DNA from: Novosphingobium malaysiense
GTDB lineage: Bacteria; Pseudomonadota; Alphaproteobacteria; Sphingomonadales; Sphingomonadaceae
Length of the DNA stretch: 64,000 nt
NCBI RefSeq assembly: GCF_000802225.1
Contig: NZ_JTDI01000009.1
Span: forward strand, 1 to 64,000
Direction of reading: 5' to 3'
Each line of letters starts with the position of its first letter. Position 1 is the first letter of the stretch. Both the position numbers and the translations under genes were made by a program. The notes under the pieces are model-generated. The model was not told where the DNA came from and ran no database searches. It worked only from the letters and a program-made list of their open reading frames with translations. Shown here in pieces: positions 25,323 through 32,085 of this stretch.

Positions 25323-26049
25323 CCCGCTCGCCCGCTGCGGTTTGCGCCTGGTCCTTGCCCGGGGACGGGTCGGATTCCGGACAGGTGCCTGCCTTTCCGG
25401 CACGGCGATAGGCGAACAGGCCTCCGGCAAGCCCGGCAGCTTGCTTGCTCGCGTTTCGACCGCAACCGGTCGCAAAGAAGATGACCGCGCCGGCTCCGGC
25501 GCCGGACGGGGCCCCGGCTGCTTGCCCGCGAGCACGAAGCCTTACCCCTAGCTGGGCGAGATAGGCACGTGTTTCCCCGGGCAGCGGCCGGCCTGTGGCA
25601 AGGTACGCGCGGTAGCGGTGCGGGCCGGCATTGTAGGCGGCGAAGAGCCCCGGATAGCCGAACCGGTCGTAGAGACGCCGCAGATAGCCGCTTCCGGCCA
25701 TGATGTTGTCGCGCGGATCGTGCGGATCGGCGCCCAGGGCGAGCTGCTCGCGCATAGCGGCCCAGGTCCCCGGCATGAGCTGCATGAGCCCCATCGCGCC
25801 GGCGCGCGAGACGATCGGGCGACCATCCAGCTCGGTCCGCCCTGCGCTCTCGGCGGCGATGACCCGGGCGATCCAGGCGGCAGGAATGCCGAAGCGCGAC
25901 GACGCTTCGCCGACGTAGGCCGCCCAGCGCCCGCCCGGCGGCGCATGTGCCGGATCGGCGGCCTCCCCGGCCCGGCCCTCCCGCGCCATGCCGGCCATGG
26001 CGAGCGCCAGGCCCGCGGCGAGGATCCTCAACGGGTCCATAGCGGCCAT
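25303..26049 (-). CDS. Lytic transglycosylase, conjugation-associated
   Basis: A 248-residue soluble lytic transglycosylase-like protein with a signal peptide (MAAMDPLRILAAGLALAMAG). The catalytic Glu is in VIAAESAGRTEL, followed by the GAMGLMQLMPGT and AYNAGP motifs that form the active cleft. It opens peptidoglycan so that a type IV transfer channel can be assembled, like VirB1. The C-terminal 80 residues are low-complexity. It overlaps the TraF-type gene by 22 bases, consistent with one conjugation operon. Confidence 0.88.
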   Translation of the reverse strand: MAAMDPLRILAAGLALAMAGMAREGRAGEAADPAHAPPGGRWAAYVGEASSRFGIPAAWIARVIAAESAGRTELDGRPIVSRAGAMGLMQLMPGTWAAMREQLALGADPHDPRDNIMAGSGYLRRLYDRFGYPGLFAAYNAGPHRYRAYLATGRPLPGETRAYLAQLGVRLRARGQAAGAPSGAGAGAVIFFATGCGRNASKQAAGLAGGLFAYRRAGKAGTCPESDPSPGKDQAQTAAGERVSEAAR

Positions 26050-26582
26050 GCCCTGCCGACAACGCGCTTTCCGGCGACCGGCCCGAAATAGCGGCTGTCG
26101 AACGAGCGCGGATTGCGGCTGAGCAGGAAGACTTCGCCGCGCGCCAGGACAAGGCACCCTTTCCAGCGCGGCAGGAGGCGGCCGCGCAGGTCCCTGCCCC
26201 GGCGCAAGGCGACCGGGCTTCCCTTCACGGTGATCCGGTTCCCGGAGGCGCAGACACGCGCGCCCTTTTCCGCGGCCACCTTCTTCACGAGCGGGACCTC
26301 GAAGGGAAGATAGCGCCGCCGGGCAGCCAGGCGGCGGAACCGCTCGGGAAGCCAGGCAATGGCATAGTCGCCGCGGTGCACGGCCATGCCGGGCGCGACC
26401 GCGTAGAGCCCGACCGGCGCGCTGTCGCTGGCATTCCAGACGAGCAACGGCGCGAATGGCACGGCCATGGTCGCGCCCAGCAGGCCGCTGGCTACGCCGG
26501 CAGCAAGAGCGGTCCTGGCCGGCCCTCGGCGGCCGCCGCGCGCGTGCGCGGCGTCGGCCGGCGCGCGGGAGGTCCTATTCAC
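26028..26582 (-). CDS. traF: TraF-type S26 signal peptidase of conjugal transfer
   Basis: A 184-residue serine peptidase of the TraF family. The catalytic Ser is in NASDSAPVGLY and the Lys in PLVKKVAAEKG, as in family S26C; an N-terminal transmembrane segment is present. TraF matures the pilin (TrbC-type) in related systems. The start is taken as the GTG at 26582, because no ATG precedes the membrane segment in frame; this overlaps the HTH gene stop by eight bases. It belongs to the conjugative block. Confidence 0.85.
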   Translation of the reverse strand: MNRTSRAPADAAHARGGRRGPARTALAAGVASGLLGATMAVPFAPLLVWNASDSAPVGLYAVAPGMAVHRGDYAIAWLPERFRRLAARRRYLPFEVPLVKKVAAEKGARVCASGNRITVKGSPVALRRGRDLRGRLLPRWKGCLVLARGEVFLLSRNPRSFDSRYFGPVAGKRVVGRAWPLWTR

Positions 26583-26802
26583 CGGCCCGCTCCGAACGCG
26601 ATGCGTTCGACCAGGCCATGAGGTCGTCGAGGTGATAGACGACAAGCCGGGCGTGACGGCGAAAGGGCGGCCCGCCGCCACGTACGCGCATGCGCTCCAG
26701 GCGGCGCGGGGCAAGACGCAGGTATTGCGCGGCCTGCGCCGTATTGAGGAACGGGCTGGTCTGTCCGGCCGGGTGACTGCGGGTGGTTTCGTCCTCGGTC
26801 AT
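26575..26802 (-). CDS. Small helix-turn-helix DNA-binding protein
   Basis: A 75-residue protein resembling excisionase/MerR-like winged helix domains: FLNTAQAAQYLRLAPRRLERMRVRG, then GPPFRRHARLVVYHLDDLMAWSN. Such proteins are encoded at the head of alphaproteobacterial transfer operons. It probably regulates the adjacent traF-transglycosylase genes. Confidence 0.75.
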   Translation of the reverse strand: MTEDETTRSHPAGQTSPFLNTAQAAQYLRLAPRRLERMRVRGGGPPFRRHARLVVYHLDDLMAWSNASRSERAGE

Positions 26803-26971
26803 GGCGTGCTCCTCGGGGCTCGAGCGGGCCCGGTCGCGGGAAGCAGGAATGCTGCGCTCCCGGGATCGACGCCCCTGCCTTCCGCCGCGGCGGCCAATCG
26901 TCGCCTCCCTGCCCGACGGAAGCCGCCATGTCGGCCGAGGCAGGGCCGGGAGACCATCCCCCCTTTCGGGG

Positions 26972-27790
26972 CTATTGCCAGGTCACCAGTTCGTCGAGGC
27001 TCACATGACCGTGGCTGACGGCCGCCAGGGCCAGCTGGGTCCGCCGCGCGACCCCGAAGCGTTCGCGGGCGGACTTGAGGTAGGTCTTGACGGTTTCCTC
27101 GGCGAGCCCGAGGATGGTGCCGATCTCCCAGTCGGTCTTGCCCTGGGCCATGAGCCGGATGCATTCCAGTTCGCGCGGGGCGAGATGCGCGATGGCGCGC
27201 CGCCGGGGAGCCAGCAGGATGTCGAACAGCGCCGAGAAGATGCCGTGGGCGAGAATTTCCGCGGCAAGCAGCGAGTCGACGGGAAGAGGCTCGCCCGGAT
27301 GCACCGCGAAGGAGCAACTGGCAGAGCGTACGCCGGGAACGTGCAGCGGCACGGTAAAGCCCTCGCCGAGCCCGGCGCGAAGCGCATCGTTCATGACCTG
27401 CCGGTTGGCTGCCGTCAGCTGCAGCAGCCGCGGCATGTCCCGCCAGGCGAAGCTGCCGGGCCGGCGGCTTGCCAGCAGCTGCACGGGATCGTGGCGGTGG
27501 AGCCCCTGGCGGGCGAACGTCTCTACCCAGCAGGCGGGGTAGTTCTGCAGGAAGACGAGATGCCGGGGCGGCCGGGCAAGGTCGGCGTGCTGGACCAGCG
27601 CATGGTACGGAAAACCGAGCACGCACGCGCCGTCATCGAGCAGGCGCACCAGATCGCCGGTGGTCACCGCCTCGCGCATCCGGCCGGCGAACCGGGCGAT
27701 CATCCCGGCCGCGCGGCCTGCCGCGCCGGCGTGCCAGACATGGGTCGACGGGCCAGCCCCGTCCCGCCCGGGTTGCGTGGTTCCAGACAC
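26972..27790 (-). CDS. LuxR-family AHL-type regulator
   Basis: A 272-residue LuxR-type regulator. The N-terminal autoinducer domain has NYPACWVETF, HDPV, WRDMPRL and a Gly-rich GLGEGFTVPLHVPG region; the ligand-pocket Tyr of TraR-like proteins is Phe here. The C-terminal GerE helix-turn-helix runs LAPRELECIRLMAQGKTDWEIGTILGLAEETVKTYL in pattern. It is on the same strand and directly upstream of the HTH-TraF genes, and divergent from the second LuxR gene. It could link cell density to conjugation, like TraR of Ti plasmids (inference). The start is a GTG. Confidence 0.9.
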   Translation of the reverse strand: MSGTTQPGRDGAGPSTHVWHAGAAGRAAGMIARFAGRMREAVTTGDLVRLLDDGACVLGFPYHALVQHADLARPPRHLVFLQNYPACWVETFARQGLHRHDPVQLLASRRPGSFAWRDMPRLLQLTAANRQVMNDALRAGLGEGFTVPLHVPGVRSASCSFAVHPGEPLPVDSLLAAEILAHGIFSALFDILLAPRRRAIAHLAPRELECIRLMAQGKTDWEIGTILGLAEETVKTYLKSARERFGVARRTQLALAAVSHGHVSLDELVTWQ

Positions 27791-27818
27791 GTCGGTTCAA
27801 TCCCTGCCGAATATAAAC

Positions 27819-27831
27819 ACAATATAATTGT
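27819..27831. promoter_or_regulatory. AT-rich dyad between divergent LuxR genes
   Basis: ACAATATAATTGT has inverted ACAAT/ATTGT arms and lies in the AT-rich part of the 230-base region between the two divergent LuxR genes. It overlaps a likely promoter and may be an operator. Confidence 0.45.
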
Positions 27832-28021
27832 CAAGTCGGACGAATTGGAACTTAATTGCCTGTCACGAGAACAGCCTCCTGCAGGGAGACGCTACCTTGA
27901 CGTAGACTTGCCGACCCTTTTTCCTCGCCTCGACCATGCTGCCGCAGTGCGCGCCTGGGAGCGCACGAACCGGCCGGACATGAAAGGCGGCCGGGCCTGT
28001 GCCGCGCAGCGAGAGCGCGCC

Positions 28022-28792
28022 ATGACCGGCCGGCGTCGCGTAAAGATGTACATTGCTTCGGTTGCCGCCGAGTTCGCCCGCAGCCTTTCGGCTGTCCGGT
28101 CGCCGGGCGATCTCAAGGATGCCCTGGTCCAGGCTTGCGGCGAGATGGGACTCGGCTATTTCGCGCTGTCGCACCACGTCGATTTCGCGCGCTCGCCCGA
28201 CGCGATGCGCATTCACAACTATCCCGAGACCTGGGAAGACTGGTACCTGGCCAACCGGCTTGGCCTGTGCGATCCCATCCACCGGGCGAGCCATGTCGTC
28301 GCGCGCGGGTTCTACTGGCACGAGGTGCCCCGGCTCATCCCGCTCAACCGGCACGATTACCATGTACTCGAAAAGGGCCGCCACGCGGGGCTGGGCGACG
28401 GCGTCACGGTTCCCGCGCATGTTCCCGGCGAAGCCAGGGGATCGTGCACCTTCGTGGTGCCGCGCGGGGCGGAGCTGCCCGAAGACGTTCTGCCCTGGGC
28501 ACAGATCGTCGGCATGGGCGCCTTCGAGGGCGCGCGGAACCTGCGCCGGAGCACGGACAGGCACGACAGGCCGCGCGTCAGCGAGCGCCAGCGCCAGTGC
28601 ATTGCCCTTGCCGGACGCGGTCTGTCGGACCGGTCGATCGCCCAGAGGCTGGGGATCGGCGTCCAAACGGTCATGGAGTACATGCGCGATGCCCGGGCGC
28701 GGCTGGGGGCAAGCAATCGCACGCAACTGGTTGTCTGCCTGCTCGCGGCAGGCGAGCTGTGCATCGATGACCTGGCGCCGCTGGCCTTCTGA
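28022..28792 (+). CDS. LuxR-family AHL-type regulator
   Basis: A 256-residue LuxR regulator that lies 126 bases upstream of luxI on the same strand. The autoinducer domain keeps the pocket residues: NYPETWEDWYLANRLGLCDPI (Trp, Tyr, Asp-Pro), then FYWHEVPRL and LGDGVTVPAHVPG. The C-terminal GerE domain reads VSERQRQCIALAGRGLSDRSIAQRLGIGVQTVMEYM in pattern. Expected to bind the AHL made by the adjacent LuxI and act at the 20-bp dyad before luxI. The ATG at 28022 is chosen; ATGs at 27980 and 28046 are alternatives. Confidence 0.9.
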   Translation: MTGRRRVKMYIASVAAEFARSLSAVRSPGDLKDALVQACGEMGLGYFALSHHVDFARSPDAMRIHNYPETWEDWYLANRLGLCDPIHRASHVVARGFYWHEVPRLIPLNRHDYHVLEKGRHAGLGDGVTVPAHVPGEARGSCTFVVPRGAELPEDVLPWAQIVGMGAFEGARNLRRSTDRHDRPRVSERQRQCIALAGRGLSDRSIAQRLGIGVQTVMEYMRDARARLGASNRTQLVVCLLAAGELCIDDLAPLAF

Positions 28793-28840
28793 CCGCGCAT
28801 TCGAGGCGCCCCTGCCCCCGCGGCGCCGCGACGGAGAAAA

Positions 28841-28860
28841 ATCCCCCTGATTCTAGGGAT
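28841..28860. promoter_or_regulatory. Candidate lux box upstream of luxI
   Basis: ATCCCCCTGATTCTAGGGAT has inverted ATCCC/GGGAT ends and the 20-bp length of lux-type boxes, starting 78 bases before the luxI start codon. Only one clear copy is seen. Confidence 0.55.
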
Positions 28861-28918
28861 ACCGCGCAGCCCCCTTCCCTGCTCGACTGCGGTCCTGTCT
28901 CGAGCAAGGGGAACTGGA

Positions 28919-29536
28919 ATGATCCATACGATTGATGCAGGCACACAGGCGCAGGGCGCCATTCTGCGCGCGATGTTCGAAGCGCGCAAACGGGTCTTCG
29001 TGGACCTGCTCAAGTGGGACGTGCCGGTCCTGGGCGGCAGCTGGGAGCTCGACGGCTTCGACGATGCCCATGCGACCTACATCGTTGTCAGCGACGAGCT
29101 GGGCCGCCACCGGGCCTCGGCGCGCCTGCTCGAGACGACCCGGCCGCACATCCTGGGGGACCTGTTTCCCCGGCTCAGCGACGGTCCGGTTCCGCGGGGA
29201 CCGGCCATTCGGGAAATCACCCGCTTCTGCCTCGAACGCGACCTCAGGGCCAGCGAGCGCCGCGAGGCGCGAAACCAGCTGGTCTCGGCGCTCGTCGCCC
29301 ATGCCCTCGCCCGCGGCATCGAGCGCTATACGGGCGTCGCCGAAATGGCCTGGTTCCAGCAGGTCCTCAGTTTCGGCTGGCATTGCCGTGCGCTCGGCGC
29401 CCCGCAGATCCGCGACGGGGCAATGCTGGCGGCCCTTGCCATCGACATCGACGGGACGACGCCGGGCCTGCTGGAGGCCGGAGGCATCTGGTCGGGCGGT
29501 GACGTCCTGGAATCGCCGGTCCCGCGGGCAGCCTGA
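28919..29536 (+). CDS. luxI: Acyl-homoserine-lactone synthase (LuxI family)
   Basis: A 205-residue LuxI-type synthase that joins S-adenosylmethionine and an acyl carrier protein chain into an AHL signal. Conserved residues are visible: RKRVFVDLLKW near the N-terminus, ELDGFDDAHATYIV, then ASARLLETTRP, PRLSDGP and IREITRFCLERDL. The ATG follows an AGGGGAA ribosome site. It is 18 bases from the PhyH gene, so the two are cotranscribed. The acyl chain cannot be predicted. Confidence 0.95.
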   Translation: MIHTIDAGTQAQGAILRAMFEARKRVFVDLLKWDVPVLGGSWELDGFDDAHATYIVVSDELGRHRASARLLETTRPHILGDLFPRLSDGPVPRGPAIREITRFCLERDLRASERREARNQLVSALVAHALARGIERYTGVAEMAWFQQVLSFGWHCRALGAPQIRDGAMLAALAIDIDGTTPGLLEAGGIWSGGDVLESPVPRAA

Positions 29537-29554
29537 GAGGAAGGAGCCGACACC

Positions 29555-30469
29555 ATGACATCCCTGGACCACCGGACCTGTTCGCCCCGCAACGCGCCGG
29601 CGCCGTCCATCGCGGCCGAGGAAATCGAGCGGAACGGCTTTTGCGTCATGCGCGGCCTGCTGTCGGGGTCGGAAGTGGCCGATCTCGACGCGACCATCTC
29701 GGGCACATTCGAGAAGACACCGATGTGCCGGGGCGGGTTCTACGGCAACCGGACCAAGCGCTTCGGCCGCCTTCTCGTGCGCGCGCCCTCCTCGCACGCC
29801 ATGGCACGGCATCCGGCCATCGTGGCGCTCGTTTCGCGCGTACTGGGCCCATGGTGCGACTGCATCCAGCTCAACGTCATGCAGGCGATCGAGGTCCATC
29901 CCGGCGAGATCGCGCAAGTGCCGCATCGCGACCAGGACATGTGGGCGGGGGAAAAGGGCCGGATCGAATATCTCGTCAACGTGATGTGGCCCCTCACCCC
30001 GTTCCGGGCGGAAAACGGCGCGACGCACATCTGGCCGGGATCGCACGGGATCCGGGCGCTCGACGAGGCCCATGCCGATAACGGGATGCCGATATGCTGC
30101 GAGCCCGGCGACGCCATCGCCTTCCTGGGATCGACCCTTCACCGCGCCGGAGCCAACCTCAGCGCGCATCCGCGCCGCGGCATCGTCATTGGCTATTCGC
30201 TCGGCTGGCTCAAGCCCTACGAGAACCCCTGGCTCGCCTACCCGCCGCATGTCGCGCGCGACTTTCCCGCCGATCTGGCCGCGCTCGCCGGCTATCGCCA
30301 GCACCGGCCCAACCTCGGCAATTACGAGGGGCAGTGCCCTTCGGTCCTGCTTGGCGATCCGGTGCCCGACAACCTGCCTGCCATCGACGCGCTCACGGGC
30401 GAGCAGGCCATGATGGTGGCCGGACACGTGGCCAGGGAGCATGCCCGCGCGGAGCGGAAGACGCCGTGA
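29555..30469 (+). CDS. Phytanoyl-CoA dioxygenase (PhyH) family protein
   Basis: A 304-residue Fe(II)/2-oxoglutarate oxygenase of the PhyH family. The iron ligands fit HRDQDMW (His and Asp) and the later His of ALHRAGANLS, with the 2OG-binding Arg in RRGIVIG. A phyH-type gene next to luxI is reported in several sphingomonads; it may modify the signal or another acyl compound, but the substrate is unknown. It has a strong AAGGAG ribosome site and overlaps the following GntR-type gene. Confidence 0.9.
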   Translation: MTSLDHRTCSPRNAPAPSIAAEEIERNGFCVMRGLLSGSEVADLDATISGTFEKTPMCRGGFYGNRTKRFGRLLVRAPSSHAMARHPAIVALVSRVLGPWCDCIQLNVMQAIEVHPGEIAQVPHRDQDMWAGEKGRIEYLVNVMWPLTPFRAENGATHIWPGSHGIRALDEAHADNGMPICCEPGDAIAFLGSTLHRAGANLSAHPRRGIVIGYSLGWLKPYENPWLAYPPHVARDFPADLAALAGYRQHRPNLGNYEGQCPSVLLGDPVPDNLPAIDALTGEQAMMVAGHVAREHARAERKTP

Positions 30470-31122
30470 GCCCCGGGCTCACGGCCGAACGGGTCTACGC
30501 GGCCCTCAAGCGCGAGCTCAAGCATGGCGATCTTCGCCCCGGAGACCGGCTCGATCCGGCGCGGCTCGCCCGCGAACTGGGCGCAAGCCCCACCCCGGTG
30601 CGCGATGCGCTGCACCGCCTGCTGGGAGAGGACCTGGTCCATGCGCGGGCGCATGACGGATTTCACGTCCCCGTGCCATCCGAAGCGGACCTGCGCGACC
30701 TCTATGAATGGAACCGCGACCTGCTCCTGCTCGCGTTGCGCAAGGCCGGGGGTTCCGCCGTGCCGGATCCCGGCGTCCTGTCCCGCCAGGACAGTCGGGC
30801 AGGCGATCCCGAGGCCAACGCCGGCGACCGCGACGTTGCGAGTGCCGTCGCCGGGCTGTTCCGGGAGATCGCCGCAAGCGCAGCAAGCCGGCAGCTTGCC
30901 CGGGCCGTGCAGCACGCGAGCGACCGGCTTCATCCCGTCCGGCGCGTCGAAGCCGAGGCGATCGCGGCAAGCTGGGATGAAGTCGCATCCATGCGCGGGG
31001 CCTGGGCGGCAGGAGCGACCGGCGACCTGCGCCGCCAGATCGGCGCCTACCACCGGCGCAGGGTCGCGGGCGTCGTGCGGCTCGCGCCGCTTCTGACGAC
31101 GCCTGGTCAAGGCCCAGGATGA
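30466..31122 (+). CDS. GntR-type transcriptional regulator
   Basis: A 218-residue regulator. Its N-terminal winged helix is clear: LTAERVYAALKRELKHGDLRPGDRLDPARLARELGASPTPVRDALHRLLGEDLV in pattern (residues 4-57), with the GntR PxSxxRDAL turn. The C-terminal part is shorter and less conserved than a usual FCD domain. The GTG start at 30466 overlaps the PhyH stop, so translation is coupled. It sits between the quorum-sensing genes and the lasso genes and could regulate the lasso promoter 111 bases downstream. Confidence 0.85.
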   Translation: MSPGLTAERVYAALKRELKHGDLRPGDRLDPARLARELGASPTPVRDALHRLLGEDLVHARAHDGFHVPVPSEADLRDLYEWNRDLLLLALRKAGGSAVPDPGVLSRQDSRAGDPEANAGDRDVASAVAGLFREIAASAASRQLARAVQHASDRLHPVRRVEAEAIAASWDEVASMRGAWAAGATGDLRRQIGAYHRRRVAGVVRLAPLLTTPGQGPG

Positions 31123-31233
31123 ATACAGGCGGCAGACAATCGCTCTATATTCCAAATATTTAATTCCTATAGCCGCCAGTCTTTCCCAGGTTTGGATTGC
31201 CGCATTGGGCGGCGCAAACGAAAGGAGACCATC

Positions 31234-31371
31234 ATGGAACGTGAAGAAACCGGCCGCGAAGACGACGGCACGATCGAGCTGGGCGCTGTCAGCGTGGAAA
31301 CCTGCGGCGGCATCGGCCCGCAGTTCGACCTCCAGCTCCACCAGCCCGTCGCCGGCATTCTCGACGACTGA
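31234..31371 (+). CDS. Lasso peptide precursor
   Basis: A 45-residue peptide too short for routine gene calling. Its leader (residues 1-24) contains IELGAVSVETC, which resembles astexin-type leaders (LG, S, then ET), with the required Thr at position -2 (Thr23). The core would be residues 25-45, beginning GGIGPQFD. The Gly1 amine would join the Asp8 side chain in an 8-residue ring, followed by a 13-residue tail ending ILDD. The GG-G-P-F acidic pattern recalls acinetodin and microcin J25. AAGGAG precedes the ATG by 7 bases. The B and C genes follow directly. Confidence 0.9.
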   Translation: MEREETGREDDGTIELGAVSVETCGGIGPQFDLQLHQPVAGILDD

Positions 31372-31425
31372 GGCGATCGGCACGCGGGAGCCTGCGGGCT
31401 TCCGCGTGTCCTTCCCGGCCATCCC

Positions 31426-32085
31426 GTGACACTTTGCCTCTCCCCCTCGGTTTCGTTCTGCAGGATCGGCGGCCGCCACGTCTTCATGGATCTGGGGCGT
31501 GACCGCTACTTCTGCCTCGACGCCGAACGCGAAGCAGCATTCGCGTCGCTGCTGGACGATCCCGGCACTGCGCCGGACCGCGCCATCGACGACCTGCGCG
31601 CGCGGGGGCTTCTCGTCGAGAGGCGCGGCGAAGGCAGCACATCGCTTGCCGCCTGCCCTTCCGGCATTGCATCGAGGAGCCTTCTCGACGCGGCGGCGGC
31701 CCGCAGCGGGCTGCGCCATCTGCCTGGCCTCGCCCGGGCATTGTCGCGGGCGCGCCGCGACCTTCGCAAGGACGGCCTCGCCCATGTCCTCTCGGACCTG
31801 GCCGGCCTGCGCGCGAGACCGGGTGCGCGTGCGAGCGATCTCGACATGGCGGCCATCGCCCGCGCTTTCGAGACGCTGGCGCTCCTCGCGACGCATCACG
31901 ACCAGTGCCTTCCGCGATCCCTGGCGATGTGCCGCTACCTCATCCGCCGCGGTATCGCGGCCGAAGTGGTCTTCGCCGTGAAGCTCGATCCCTTCAAGGC
32001 GCACTGCTGGGTCGAGGCCGACGGCTGGATCGTCAATGACCGTCTCGAGGCGGCCATGCCCTTCACCCCGATCCGTCGGCTATGA
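31426..32085 (+). CDS. Lasso peptide leader protease with fused RRE (B protein)
   Basis: A 219-residue maturation protein with the proteobacterial fused layout. An N-terminal PqqD-like RRE domain (about residues 1-80) binds the leader. A C-terminal transglutaminase-like protease cuts it: Cys161 in HHDQCLPRS, His193 in KAHCWVEAD and Asp205 in WIVNDRLE form the triad. It starts with GTG 54 bases after the precursor stop. The next gene overlaps by four bases (ATGA). It acts in the cytoplasm together with the cyclase. Confidence 0.92.
   Translation: MTLCLSPSVSFCRIGGRHVFMDLGRDRYFCLDAEREAAFASLLDDPGTAPDRAIDDLRARGLLVERRGEGSTSLAACPSGIASRSLLDAAAARSGLRHLPGLARALSRARRDLRKDGLAHVLSDLAGLRARPGARASDLDMAAIARAFETLALLATHHDQCLPRSLAMCRYLIRRGIAAEVVFAVKLDPFKAHCWVEADGWIVNDRLEAAMPFTPIRRL

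Noticed and set aside
28841..28860. Dyad as a transcription terminator of the LuxR gene
   Set aside because: The stem is weak and no T tract follows. Position before luxI favours a regulatory site.
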